In this document: piece after piece, positions 7,611-16,419 of the stretch
Position numbering within the stretch: the stretch's first letter is position 1
How the letters are laid out: the number at the start of each line of letters is the position of its first letter
Assembly: GCF_900094555.1 (NCBI RefSeq)
Contig: NZ_FMAC01000002.1
Location: 682,001-746,000, forward strand
Length of the DNA: 64,000 nt
From: Martinezella hainanensis
GTDB lineage: Bacteria; Pseudomonadota; Alphaproteobacteria; Rhizobiales; Rhizobiaceae
Direction: 5' to 3'
Program-made: the position numbers and the translations under genes
Notes under the pieces: model-generated
Database searches by the model: none
Told to the model about the DNA's origin: nothing
What the model saw: only the letters and a program-made list of their open reading frames with translations

Positions 7611-9017
7611 CTAGAGCTCCGACTTGATGTCGCCCATACGATTCCAGGCATCGAGGCCCGCAATCTTGTAGGCTTCGGCGAGTGTCGGATAGTTGAAGGT
7701 GTTTTCGACGAAATATTCGACAGTGCCCTTGAGGTTCAGCACGGCCTGACCGATGTGCACGAGCTCGGTCGCACCTTCACCGACGATGTGGACGCCGAGG
7801 AGGCGGCGGGTCTTCAGCGAGAAGATCATTTTCAACAGGCCCGTGTCGAGGCCCATGATGTGGCCGCGCGAGGTCTCGCGGAAGCGGGCAATGCCGCATT
7901 CATAAGGGATATGCCTTTCCTTGACTTCTTCCTCGGAAAGGCCGCAGGTCGAAATTTCCGGCACGGCGTAGATGCCATAGGGGAAGTATTTCGGCGGCTC
8001 CTTGGCGATTGCGCCGACAGCGACGCGGGCGGCGATGCGGCCCTGTTCCATCGAGGTGGAAGCAAGGCTCGGGAAGCCGACGACATCGCCTGCCGCAAAG
8101 ATATGCGGGACCTTGGTGGCGAAGGTTTCCGGATTGACGCTCAAGCGGCCGCGGGCGTCGGCCTCAAGGCCGGCGGCGGGGAGATTAAGTGTATCGGTCG
8201 CACCCATGCGGCCGGCGGCGAAGAGAACCATGTCGGTGGTCAGGCGGCGGCCGTTGTCGAGCGTCAGTTCCACCTTGCCATTCGGCAGGCGCTCCACCTT
8301 CTCAGCCTTCTGGCCGAGCAGCAGCTTCATGTTGCGATCGCGCAGCTGATAGGTGAAGTCTTCGACGATCTCCTTGTCGATAAAATCAAGCATGGTCGAC
8401 TTCGGATCGATCAGCGTCACTTGCGTGTCAAGCGCACTGAAGATGGTCGCATATTCGATGCCGATGACGCCGGCGCCGATGACGACCATCGACCGGGGCA
8501 ATTCCTCGATATCAAGCAGCTCGTCGCTGTCGAGAACCGTCTTGCCATCGAAGGGCATATAATCCGGACGAAACGGCTTGGTGCCCACGGCAAGCAGAAT
8601 GCTTGCCGCGGTGACCGTGACGACTTCGCCATCATCCTTGACGACCTGCATGGTCTGCGGATCGACGAAGCTCGCCTTGCCGCGAATATGTTGAACGCGA
8701 TTGCGCGCGAACTGGTGTTCCAGCACCTCGACTTCATGGTCGAGCGTGATCAGCAGGCGACGCCGCAGATCTTCCGCGCTGATCTCCTGCTTGACGCGGT
8801 AGGCGCGACCGTAGAAGCCGCGCTCGCGCCAGCCGGAGAGGTTGAGCGCGGTTTCGCGCAGCGTCTTGGAGGGAATGGTGCCGGTGTGGACAGAAACGCC
8901 GCCAACGCGCTTGCCTTGCTCGATCACGAGCACCCTCTTGCCGAGTTTGGCGGCTTGGATAGCGCCCCTGCGGCCGGCAGGGCCGCTACCCACGACTAGA
9001 AGATCGAATTGGTCCAT
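7611..9017 (-). CDS. sthA: Soluble pyridine nucleotide transhydrogenase
   Basis: A 468-residue flavoprotein of the pyridine nucleotide-disulfide oxidoreductase class. It has the N-terminal FAD site GSGPAG, a second dinucleotide site GAGVIGIEYA and the C-terminal dimerisation domain. The segment VGGVSVHTGTIPSKTLRE lacks the redox-active cysteine pair of lipoamide dehydrogenases, which is diagnostic for SthA. It transfers hydride between NADPH and NAD+ in the cytoplasm. The length matches the family (about 465). It converges on the HAD gene, 37 bp away. Confidence 0.93.
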   Translation of the reverse strand: MDQFDLLVVGSGPAGRRGAIQAAKLGKRVLVIEQGKRVGGVSVHTGTIPSKTLRETALNLSGWRERGFYGRAYRVKQEISAEDLRRRLLITLDHEVEVLEHQFARNRVQHIRGKASFVDPQTMQVVKDDGEVVTVTAASILLAVGTKPFRPDYMPFDGKTVLDSDELLDIEELPRSMVVIGAGVIGIEYATIFSALDTQVTLIDPKSTMLDFIDKEIVEDFTYQLRDRNMKLLLGQKAEKVERLPNGKVELTLDNGRRLTTDMVLFAAGRMGATDTLNLPAAGLEADARGRLSVNPETFATKVPHIFAAGDVVGFPSLASTSMEQGRIAARVAVGAIAKEPPKYFPYGIYAVPEISTCGLSEEEVKERHIPYECGIARFRETSRGHIMGLDTGLLKMIFSLKTRRLLGVHIVGEGATELVHIGQAVLNLKGTVEYFVENTFNYPTLAEAYKIAGLDAWNRMGDIKSEL

Positions 9018-9139
9018 CGGGAAGCCTCGGCTGACTGGAATAGAGAATCAATGTCGCAATGCAACATGCTCCGTCAACCGGTAGCTGCTCAATGTTACAG
9101 ATTATCTAACAGGAAACGTCTGAGATCAGGAGCCAGATA

Positions 9140-9736
9140 TCAGGAGGCAGAGAAGCCGAGCCAGGGTTCCAGCTTCTCGAATGTCCGGTTCATGGCGTAG
9201 GCGCGCGTGAAGGAGAACGGCAGATGACCGTAGATGATCGACATCTGGCCTTCTGCGGTAGCCTCATTGGTCTTGGCAATGGCAGCAAGGTAAAGCGCCG
9301 AGGCAAGGCCGGTTCTGTCGGCGCCGGCCTGGCAATGAATGAGAATCGGCTTCGGCGCATCGCGCATGATTTCGACAAGCTGCGCGGCCTGCGCCTGTGT
9401 CAGCTCTCGGCCGGAAGACATGTGGAAATCGATATGGTTGATGTTGAGCTCTTTCGCCTCGGCAACTTCCTTATCGTACCAATGGTGCCCACTATTGTCG
9501 CCACGCAGGTTGATAATGGTCTTGATGCCGTATTGCTTCTGGAACTCGGCGATGTTGGTGGCCGACGGCTGCGAGGAGCGGTACAGTTCGCCGACGATGA
9601 CCGGATGGAAGTTTGTCGTCCAGAGCATGTGGGCATAGAAGCCGCCGGCGACCACCAGAAAAGCGCCCGCCGTAACAAGCGCGCCGCGACCGATACGAAG
9701 GAGGCGATTGGCAAGCACGGGCGACATCTTCGGCAT
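9140..9736 (-). CDS. Membrane-anchored Cys-based protein phosphatase
   Basis: A 198-residue protein with one N-terminal membrane segment (about residues 14-34) followed by a dual-specificity/tyrosine phosphatase domain. The P-loop HCQAGADRTG carries the catalytic Cys and Arg, and an upstream FHMSSGREL may supply the general-acid region. The ATG at 9736 has GGAG 8 bp upstream; the longer open frame to 9781 lacks a ribosome binding site. The anchor places the catalytic domain probably in the periplasm. Substrate unknown. It resembles the rhizobial proteins annotated as dual specificity phosphatase. Confidence 0.85.
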   Translation of the reverse strand: MPKMSPVLANRLLRIGRGALVTAGAFLVVAGGFYAHMLWTTNFHPVIVGELYRSSQPSATNIAEFQKQYGIKTIINLRGDNSGHHWYDKEVAEAKELNINHIDFHMSSGRELTQAQAAQLVEIMRDAPKPILIHCQAGADRTGLASALYLAAIAKTNEATAEGQMSIIYGHLPFSFTRAYAMNRTFEKLEPWLGFSAS

Positions 9737-9777
9737 TCGATCTCCAGATGGCCACGCATGCAGGCGAATAGGCCAAA

Positions 9778-9921
9778 TCAAACAACAGCTTCCGCCAGCG
9801 AACCTGCTGGCAGGATGTGGCGATCCTTCTGCCAGATCATCCTGACGCCGAGCTGAAAAATGAAAGGAGTGATCGCGATGACGATTTCGGGATATTTCGC
9901 CAAGATCGCAAGAACCAGAAT
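9778..9921 (-). pseudogene. Hydrophobic ORF fragment without start codon
   Basis: Minus strand, 47 sense codons ending in TGA at 9778-9780. The residues read LAKYPEIVIAITPFIFQLG and then VRMIWQKDRHILPAGSL, a plausible membrane segment plus a polar tail. A TAG lies directly before it, no usable start or ribosome binding site is seen, and the 5' side abuts a very AT-rich tract at 9922-9966. It may be the tail of a truncated gene. No homologue was recognised. Confidence 0.35.
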
Positions 9922-9966
9922 CTAAAAATAATTAAATAAAATCAAAAATATATATTATAAAATTGA
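9922..9966. other. AT-rich tract downstream of radC
   Basis: About 45 bases containing only a handful of G or C, in a genome that is otherwise clearly GC-rich. It could bind an AT-preferring protein such as a Ros/MucR regulator, or mark an old recombination junction. There is no direct evidence for either. Confidence 0.5.
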
Positions 9967-9995
9967 AGTATTTGATTATCGCGCGTGCGACAATT

Positions 9996-10853
9996 TCAAA
10001 TCAGCCGCAACGCGCGGAAGCTGACATGGCCGTTTTTCCCAATGATAACATGATCGTGAACGGTGATGCCCAAAGGCTTGGCGGTGTCGATGATTGTCTT
10101 GGTCATCTCGATATCCGCGCGGGACGGAGTTGGGTCTCCCGATGGATGGTTGTGGACCAGAATCACCGCCGATGCGGATAGTTCGAGCGCCCGTTTGACG
10201 ACTTCGCGCGGGTAGACGGGCGTATGATCGACCGTGCCGAAACCTTGAACCTCGTCGGCGATAAGAGCGTTGCGCTTATCGAGAAATAGCAGGCGGAATT
10301 GCTCGCGTGCCTCGTGCGCCATCGCGGCGTGACAATAGTCGATGAGCGCTTTCCAGGAGGAAAGCACCGGCTTGCCCGTCAGCTCGCTTTTCAGCATACG
10401 CTGTCCGACGCTCGCAACCAGCTTCAGATCGAGCGCAACGGCATCGCCGACGCCACTGACTTCGGTCAGCAGGTTGATCGGCGCGCCGAACACGCCGCCA
10501 AGCGTGCCGAAACGGGCGAGCAATGCCTTGGCGATCGGCTTCGTGTCGCGGCGTGGGATCAGCCGGAAAAGCAGCAGCTCGAGAATTTCGTAATCAGCCA
10601 ACGCCGCATCGCCGCCATCACGGTAGCGATTGCGCAGCCGTTCGCGGTGACCATGATAATGGGCCTCCACGTTCGTTGGCGCGGACTTGGTGGCCGGCGC
10701 GGATTTGTTGGTCTGTGAAACGGGTTTGGCAACCTGTTGGGCGAAGAATAGCCGCTCGTCCAGCAGCGGCGCATCTTCCAACGCCTCCGTCTTCCCACCG
10801 CTATCGAGGGGCATGTTGCCATGTCCGTTGGAAGAAGCGGGACGTTTCGCCAT
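9996..10853 (-). CDS. radC: RadC family JAB-domain protein
   Basis: A 285-residue protein. A low-complexity N-terminal region of about 65 residues precedes a helix-hairpin-helix type segment ([16 protein letters not shown]) and the JAB/MPN metalloprotease-like domain with [14 protein letters not shown], the zinc-ligand motif of the family. The historic link to DNA repair is disputed and the biochemical role is unknown. It is three bases downstream of map and on the same strand, so sfsA-map-radC is a likely operon. Confidence 0.9.
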   Translation of the reverse strand: MAKRPASSNGHGNMPLDSGGKTEALEDAPLLDERLFFAQQVAKPVSQTNKSAPATKSAPTNVEAHYHGHRERLRNRYRDGGDAALADYEILELLLFRLIPRRDTKPIAKALLARFGTLGGVFGAPINLLTEVSGVGDAVALDLKLVASVGQRMLKSELTGKPVLSSWKALIDYCHAAMAHEAREQFRLLFLDKRNALIADEVQGFGTVDHTPVYPREVVKRALELSASAVILVHNHPSGDPTPSRADIEMTKTIIDTAKPLGITVHDHVIIGKNGHVSFRALRLI

Positions 10854-10856
10854 GAA

Positions 10857-11693
10857 CTATCCCTGCAGCGGCAGCAGGCCGGGGCGGTCCAGACCGCCAG
10901 GCGATAGGGTGAAGATTTCGCAACCCGTCGCAGTGACGCCGACCGTATGCTCATATTGCGCCGAGAGCGAACGGTCGCGGGTAACTGCCGTCCAGCCGTC
11001 TCCGAGCACCTTCACATGCGGCTTGCCGAGATTGATCATCGGCTCGATGGTGAAGATCATACCTTCGCGCAGCTCCGGGCCGTCATTGACGCGGCCGTAA
11101 TGCAGAATATTCGGCGAGTCATGGAAGAGGCTGCCGACGCCGTGGCCGCAGAAGTCGCGCACGACCGAGCAGCGCTCGCCCTCGGCATAGCTCTGGATCG
11201 CTTCGCCGATGGCGCCGGTGCGGGCACCCGGCCGGACGGCGGCGATGCCGCGCATCAGGGATTCGTAGGTAACTTCCAGAAGACGCTCGGCCGAACGCTT
11301 GATTTCGCCGACCGGATACATGCGGCTGGAATCGCCGTGCCAGCCATCGAGCACATAGGTCACGTCGATATTGACGATATCGCCTTCGCGCAGCGGCTTG
11401 TCGTTGGGAATGCCGTGGCAGACAACATGGTTGATCGACGTGCAGGAGGACTTCATGTAGCCGCGATAGTTCAGCGTCGCCGGATAGGCGCCGTGATCCA
11501 TGCCGAATTCGAAAACGAAGCGATCGATGACGTCGGTGGCTACACCAGGCTTGACGATGGCAGCCAGTTCATCGAGGCAGCGGGCGGTCAGCTGGCATGC
11601 CTTGCGCATTCCCGCAAAGGCATCCTGCCCGTAGATGCGGATAGCGCCCGTATTCTTCGCCGGCGCCGTTGCCGCTTCGATGTAATTCACCAT
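10857..11693 (-). CDS. map: Type I methionine aminopeptidase
   Basis: A 278-residue enzyme that removes the initiator methionine from new proteins. Visible are NIDVTYVLDGWHGDSS and CGHGVG, carrying the Asp and His metal ligands, and IFTIEPMIN with a glutamate ligand. The length suits type Ia. It starts two bases downstream of the sfsA stop and is followed by radC, giving a tight three-gene unit. The pairing of map with sfsA is common in alphaproteobacteria. Confidence 0.95.
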   Translation of the reverse strand: MVNYIEAATAPAKNTGAIRIYGQDAFAGMRKACQLTARCLDELAAIVKPGVATDVIDRFVFEFGMDHGAYPATLNYRGYMKSSCTSINHVVCHGIPNDKPLREGDIVNIDVTYVLDGWHGDSSRMYPVGEIKRSAERLLEVTYESLMRGIAAVRPGARTGAIGEAIQSYAEGERCSVVRDFCGHGVGSLFHDSPNILHYGRVNDGPELREGMIFTIEPMINLGKPHVKVLGDGWTAVTRDRSLSAQYEHTVGVTATGCEIFTLSPGGLDRPGLLPLQG

Positions 11694-11695
11694 GA

Positions 11696-12442
11696 CTAGC
11701 CTTTGGTAGAGATCTTAAACTGTTCTAATGCAGCTATGCCGGGTTCGTCTATCGGGATCAACCCGGCAGGCGCGATTTCCGTCGGCGAAACCTTGCATTT
11801 CAGCGCATAGACTTCGACGCCACGCGCCAAAGCACGATCATAGGCCCGAGCGTAGACCGGATCGAGATCACCACAGATCCGGAAGCGGTCGCAATCGTTG
11901 CGCTGGATCACGAAGAGCATGATGGCCCGGTAGCCGGCCTCTGCCATATCGCCAAGCTCTTCCAGATGCTTGGCGCCGCGTGCCGTTGCCGTATCGGGAA
12001 ATTCTGCGAGACCCGGCTGCCGCATGAAGTGGACGTTTTTCACCTCGACATAGGTGGTTGTCCGCAAAGGGTCGGTCAAGAGCAGGTCGATGCGGGAGTT
12101 GCGACCATAATTCTGTTCGCGCTTGACCGTCGTGTAATCGCCGAGATCGGAGACTTGTCCGAGCGCGATCGCTTCCGCCGCGATGCGGTTCGGCATCCCG
12201 GTATTGACGCCGACCGTGGTGTCGTCGGCTTCGATCAGCTCGAAGACATGACGGTATTTTCGCTTCGCGCCCTCATGTTCGGAAAGCCATATGCGCGAGC
12301 CGGGCGTCGTCAGGCCAAGCATCGAGCCGGTATTCGGACATGAGCCGGTGATGAAGGTCCCATCCTCCAGCTCGGCATCGAAGAGGAAGCGCTTGTAGCG
12401 CGAAATCAGACGGGCAGGGACGAGAGGCGAAGGAAACTGCAT
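11696..12442 (-). CDS. sfsA: SfsA, sugar fermentation stimulation protein / predicted nuclease
   Basis: A 248-residue member of the SfsA family. N-terminal OB-like region ([24 protein letters not shown]) and a PD-(D/E)XK-like core (RIDLLLTD ... YVEVKNVHF, with the Asp and the Glu-x-Lys). The name comes from an E. coli maltose phenotype; the fold points to a DNA/RNA nuclease. The ATG at 12442 is the standard start. First gene of the sfsA-map-radC unit; phaC lies 16 bp upstream, also leftward, so co-transcription with phaC is possible. Confidence 0.92.
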   Translation of the reverse strand: MQFPSPLVPARLISRYKRFLFDAELEDGTFITGSCPNTGSMLGLTTPGSRIWLSEHEGAKRKYRHVFELIEADDTTVGVNTGMPNRIAAEAIALGQVSDLGDYTTVKREQNYGRNSRIDLLLTDPLRTTTYVEVKNVHFMRQPGLAEFPDTATARGAKHLEELGDMAEAGYRAIMLFVIQRNDCDRFRICGDLDPVYARAYDRALARGVEVYALKCKVSPTEIAPAGLIPIDEPGIAALEQFKISTKG

Positions 12443-12458
12443 GATCGGGTGGCTGCTC

Positions 12459-14306
12459 TTACGCCCGTTCCATGACGAAGCTGCCGGGTGCCTCTTCCAG
12501 CGCGTTGAGAGCCTTGCCTCCGGGTTGGCGGGCTGCGGTCATGCGGTGATCCTGCGCAAGGATCCAGGCGTGCCAATGCGGCCACCAGGAGCCGGGCGTC
12601 TCAGCTGCCTCGGTCAGCCAGTTTTCATAGTTGCCGCTCATCGAGCCGCCGGTCCAGAACTGGTATTTGTGCTTGTCCGGCGGGTTGACAACGCCGGCGA
12701 TATGGCCGGAACCCGTCACGACGAATTCCACAGGCCCGCCGAAATACTGGCTGCCGACGAAGACGGACTTGGCGGGCGCGATATGATCCTCGCGCGTCGC
12801 GAGATTATAGACAGGAATGCGCACGTCCTTCAGCGACAGCGTCTTGCCGTCGAGCACCATCTTGCCTTGGCTTAGCGCATTGTTGAGGTAGCAGTTGCGC
12901 AGATAGAAGGAGTGGTTGGCGGCCGCCATGCGGGTGGAATCGGCATTCCAGAACAGGAGGTCGAAGGGCAGGGGTTCCTGTCCCTTTAGATAGTTGTTGA
13001 CGAAATAGGGCCAGATCAGTTCCGAAGCGCGCAGCATGTTGAAGGCCGTCGCCATCTTCGAGCCTTCGAGATAGCCGAGCACATTCATCTGCTCTTCCAG
13101 CGCTGCAATCTGCTCCTCGTCGACGAAAACCTTGAGGTCGCCCGCGAAGGTGAAATCGACCTGCGTCGTCAGGAAGGTCACCGTGCGGATGCGCTTGTTT
13201 TTTTCCTTGGCATGGAGGGCAAGCGTGGCCGCAAGCAGCGTGCCGCCGACGCAATATCCGACAGCATTGACCTCCTGCTCGCCCGTCGCCTTTTCGATCG
13301 TATCGAGCGCGAAATCGATGCCTTCGCGAGCATAGGAAGTCCAATCCTTCGTGGCATGGCGCTGATCTGGGTTCACCCAGGAGATGACGAACACCGTGTG
13401 ACCCTGCTCCACGCACCATTTGATGAAGGATTTCTGCGGGTTGAGGTCGAGAATATAGAATTTGTTGATCCATGGCGGGCAGATCAGCAGCGGTCGCTTC
13501 AGCACCTTGTCGGTCGCCGGCTCATATTGGATAATCTGGCAGACATCGCTTTGCGCGATCACCTTGCCTGGCGTCAGCGCCATGTCGCGCCCGACAGCGA
13601 ATTTCGTCATGTCGGTTTGTCGCAGACGCAGCTCGCCATGGCCGAGGCTGATATCCTCCGCCAGCATCTTCATGCCGCGCACAAGGTTTTCAGCGTTGGA
13701 CGCGATGGTCTCGCGATAGACCTGCGGATTCGTCGCAACGAAATTGGTCGGCGAGAAGGCGGCAGTGATCTGCTTGGTGTAGAACGCTGCCTTGTGACGC
13801 GTATGCTCGTCCAGCCCTTCGGCTTCACCGACCAGCTTTTCCGCCCAATTCGACGTCAGAAGATAGGTCTGCTTCAGAAAGTCGAAGAATGGGTTCTTCT
13901 GCCAGTCTTCGTCGGCAAAGCGCCTGTCCTTGACCGGCTCAGCTTCCGCCTCGGCAGACGAATCGCCGCTGAGGCGCTGCATGGTTTTCGTCCACAGGCC
14001 GAAATAGCCGGACAGGAGCTGCGTCTGCGCCTCCAGCGTCCGGCGAGGGTCCGAAAGCCAGTATTCGCCGACCTTGGACAGCGTCTTGACCATATCGGTG
14101 AAGGGATCGGCGACCGTATCGACCTTCTCGCCGCGTTCGCGCGGTGCAAGCCAGGCGGAGGCTGCCTTGCCGAGATTCTCGAGCGCACGGGCAAAGTTGA
14201 CGGCCATCGCTTCGGGATCCCTGACGATGTAAGGCTCGACCGACTTTGGATCAAAGCCGGGAAAGCCGCCATTACCTTCATTCTTGTCCCGCTTGCTGTC
14301 GGTCAC
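12459..14306 (-). CDS. phaC: Class I poly(3-hydroxyalkanoate) synthase
   Basis: A 615-residue granule-associated enzyme that polymerises (R)-3-hydroxyacyl-CoA. The lipase-like box GYCVGG carries the nucleophile Cys352; later segments [10 protein letters not shown] and GSGHIAG supply the catalytic Asp and His. The N-terminal domain contains [11 protein letters not shown]. The start is GTG at 14306, supported by GGGAGG seven bases upstream. The phasin gene at 38652 and PhaR-like boxes elsewhere in the window belong to the same storage pathway. The upstream region contains a TGCGAC-N10-GTCGCA inverted repeat that may be an operator. Confidence 0.95.
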   Translation of the reverse strand: MTDSKRDKNEGNGGFPGFDPKSVEPYIVRDPEAMAVNFARALENLGKAASAWLAPRERGEKVDTVADPFTDMVKTLSKVGEYWLSDPRRTLEAQTQLLSGYFGLWTKTMQRLSGDSSAEAEAEPVKDRRFADEDWQKNPFFDFLKQTYLLTSNWAEKLVGEAEGLDEHTRHKAAFYTKQITAAFSPTNFVATNPQVYRETIASNAENLVRGMKMLAEDISLGHGELRLRQTDMTKFAVGRDMALTPGKVIAQSDVCQIIQYEPATDKVLKRPLLICPPWINKFYILDLNPQKSFIKWCVEQGHTVFVISWVNPDQRHATKDWTSYAREGIDFALDTIEKATGEQEVNAVGYCVGGTLLAATLALHAKEKNKRIRTVTFLTTQVDFTFAGDLKVFVDEEQIAALEEQMNVLGYLEGSKMATAFNMLRASELIWPYFVNNYLKGQEPLPFDLLFWNADSTRMAAANHSFYLRNCYLNNALSQGKMVLDGKTLSLKDVRIPVYNLATREDHIAPAKSVFVGSQYFGGPVEFVVTGSGHIAGVVNPPDKHKYQFWTGGSMSGNYENWLTEAAETPGSWWPHWHAWILAQDHRMTAARQPGGKALNALEEAPGSFVMERA

Positions 14307-14411
14307 GCATCATCCTCCCGGCGGCAGCTCGTGTCTTGTTTTCCATTTGTACATCTTGCGGGAAAAGGAATACAAGTCGAATGAAACGCAACCCTGCTCT
14401 TGCTTTGCTGC

Positions 14412-14433
14412 TGCGACAAATTTAACAGTCGCA
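14412..14433. promoter_or_regulatory. Inverted repeat TGCGAC-N10-GTCGCA between phaC and a lipoprotein gene
   Basis: A perfect 6-bp inverted repeat with a ten-base spacer lies in the divergent promoter region. Its halves match parts of the TGCGTCGCA boxes upstream of the phasin gene (38558-38595), so a shared PHA regulator (PhaR) is conceivable. It does not have the compact TGC-N3-GCA spacing. Confidence 0.35.
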
Positions 14434-14466
14434 ACCCACAGCAAGGAATTGGGCAGGAAGACAATT

Positions 14467-14919
14467 ATGGGCAGCGGCATGGTGGCAAGACTGAACCGGT
14501 ATTCCGTACTCTGCGGTGCAATGTGCGGAATTCTCGCATTGACGCTCGCGGGCTGCTCGACGCCCGAGGAAAAGGCGGCCTACGCCAAGCGCAAGCAGCC
14601 GCCTCAGGCTGTCATCGTAAAGCCCGCCAAGGGCACGCCGATCGTGGAAACCAGCACGCAGCAATATTACAAGGACGGCTATCCCTCCTTCAATGCGCCG
14701 CCGACCGCAGCTAACGTGCAGATCAACGATCAACAGGCCGGCGACCTGGCCAAGCAGCTGACGGCACTGGGATCGCAGCGCAAGGCCGGTACGATCTCCG
14801 AGGCCGAATACCAGAAGCGCGTCGCTGAGATGCGCAAGCTTGCCGCCGAACATGGCCAGGATACGCTGAAGGAAATTCAGAAAGAGGGCAGCGCCCAACC
14901 GGCGCAAACGCAGAATTAG
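14467..14919 (+). CDS. Small lipoprotein with C-terminal helical SHOCT-like tail
   Basis: A 150-residue protein with a signal peptide and lipobox LALTLAGC, so Cys31 or thereabouts is lipidated. The middle is Pro/Lys-rich and low in predicted structure. The last 55 residues (LAKQLTALGSQRKAGTISEAEYQKR) form a helical segment like SHOCT oligomerisation tails. ATG at 14467 is chosen because AGGAAG lies just upstream; the longer frame begins in poorly coding sequence. Divergent from phaC. Function unknown; the protein is probably attached to the inner or outer membrane facing the periplasm. Confidence 0.75.
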   Translation: MGSGMVARLNRYSVLCGAMCGILALTLAGCSTPEEKAAYAKRKQPPQAVIVKPAKGTPIVETSTQQYYKDGYPSFNAPPTAANVQINDQQAGDLAKQLTALGSQRKAGTISEAEYQKRVAEMRKLAAEHGQDTLKEIQKEGSAQPAQTQN

Positions 14920-15141
14920 CCTTGCGTTTCAGGTAATTTGGACGCAAAGCGTTCGGATAGGCCGAATTTGGATGTGTCTGACCGGCGAATTGCACTTTGC
15001 GTGCATAATCGCCCAAGATTCACCTTATCTTTCGAGTCAGCATGGTTGCGGCGCCGCGATTTCCAAGTTCGTATCGCGGCTGGCCGGTAGATCAACGAAC
15101 TTCAGCGCGGTTTTGAGGGCCGCTGTCCCATGGGGAAAGAA

Positions 15142-16362
15142 ATGGAAGAGTTTCATAAAGTCCGGCGTTTGCCGCCCTACGTTTTCGAACAGGTCAATCG
15201 TTTGAAAGCGAGCGCGCGAGCGGGCGGGGCGGACATTATCGACCTCGGCATGGGCAATCCAGATCTTCCGACCCCCAAGGCGATCGTCGACAAGCTGTGC
15301 GAAGTGGTTCAGGACCCGCGCACGCATCGTTACTCCTCCTCAAAGGGCATTCCCGGCCTTCGCCGCGCGCAGGCCGCTTACTACGCCCGCCGCTTCGGCG
15401 TGAAGCTCAATCCGGATACGCAGGTGGTCGCCACCCTCGGCTCCAAGGAAGGCTTCGCCAACATGGCGCAGGCGATCACCGCGCCTGGCGACGTCATTCT
15501 CTGCCCGAACCCGACCTATCCGATCCACGCCTTCGGCTTCCTGATGGCCGGCGGCGTGATCCGTTCGATCCCGGTCGAGCCCGATGACAGCTTCTTCCCG
15601 CCGCTGGAGCGGGCCGTGCGTCACTCGATCCCGAAGCCGCTGGCGCTGATCCTGAACTATCCGTCGAACCCGACGGCCTATGTCGCGACGCTCGATTTCT
15701 ACAAGGAAGTCGTCGCCTTCGCGAAGAAGCACGACATCATCGTGCTGTCGGATCTGGCCTATTCGGAAATCTATTTCGATGACGCACCGCCGCCGTCCGT
15801 TCTGGAGGTTCCGGGTGCTATCGACGTCACGGTCGAGTTCACCTCGATGTCGAAGACCTTCTCGATGCCTGGATGGCGCATGGGCTTCGCTGTCGGCAAC
15901 GAGCGGCTGATCGCTGCGCTGACGCGCGTAAAGTCCTATCTCGATTACGGCGCCTTCACGCCGATCCAGGTGGCGGCGACCCACGCGCTTAACGGCGACG
16001 GTTCCGATATTGCCGAGGTCCGTAGCATCTACAAGCGCCGCCGCGACGTCCTGGTCGACAGCTTCGGCAAGGCCGGCTTCGACGTGCCGCCGCCAGCCGC
16101 GACCATGTTTGCCTGGGCGAAGATCCCGGAGAAGTTCCGTCATCTCGGCTCGCTGGAGTTTTCCAAGCTGCTGGTCGAGAAGGCCGACATCGCGGTTGCT
16201 CCCGGCATCGGCTTCGGCGAGCAGGGCGACGATTATGTTCGCATCGCGCTCGTTGAAAACGAACACCGCATCCGTCAGGCAGCGCGCAATCTGAAGCGCT
16301 TCCTCTCCACGGCGGATGAGACGATGCACAATGTCATTTCGCTGAACGCTCATCGTTCGTAA
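15142..16362 (+). CDS. alaC: PLP-dependent class I/II aminotransferase, AlaC-like
   Basis: A 406-residue fold-type I aminotransferase. The pyridoxal-phosphate lysine is in SMSKTFSMPGWRMGF; NYPSNPTAY and DLAYSEIYFD carry the Asn and Asp/Tyr cofactor contacts; the C-terminal VRIALVEN supplies the substrate-carboxylate arginine. Sequence style matches rhizobial alanine/glutamate-pyruvate aminotransferases, also annotated as LL-diaminopimelate aminotransferases. ATG at 15142 is preferred to the one four codons earlier because GGGGAAAG precedes it. hom follows 57 bp later, so both may serve aspartate-family or alanine metabolism. Confidence 0.88.
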   Translation: MEEFHKVRRLPPYVFEQVNRLKASARAGGADIIDLGMGNPDLPTPKAIVDKLCEVVQDPRTHRYSSSKGIPGLRRAQAAYYARRFGVKLNPDTQVVATLGSKEGFANMAQAITAPGDVILCPNPTYPIHAFGFLMAGGVIRSIPVEPDDSFFPPLERAVRHSIPKPLALILNYPSNPTAYVATLDFYKEVVAFAKKHDIIVLSDLAYSEIYFDDAPPPSVLEVPGAIDVTVEFTSMSKTFSMPGWRMGFAVGNERLIAALTRVKSYLDYGAFTPIQVAATHALNGDGSDIAEVRSIYKRRRDVLVDSFGKAGFDVPPPAATMFAWAKIPEKFRHLGSLEFSKLLVEKADIAVAPGIGFGEQGDDYVRIALVENEHRIRQAARNLKRFLSTADETMHNVISLNAHRS

Positions 16363-16419
16363 TATCGCGCGGCAGCTGCTCCGGTGGCTGCCGTTCCCCA
16401 TACCGATCAGGAATTTTCC

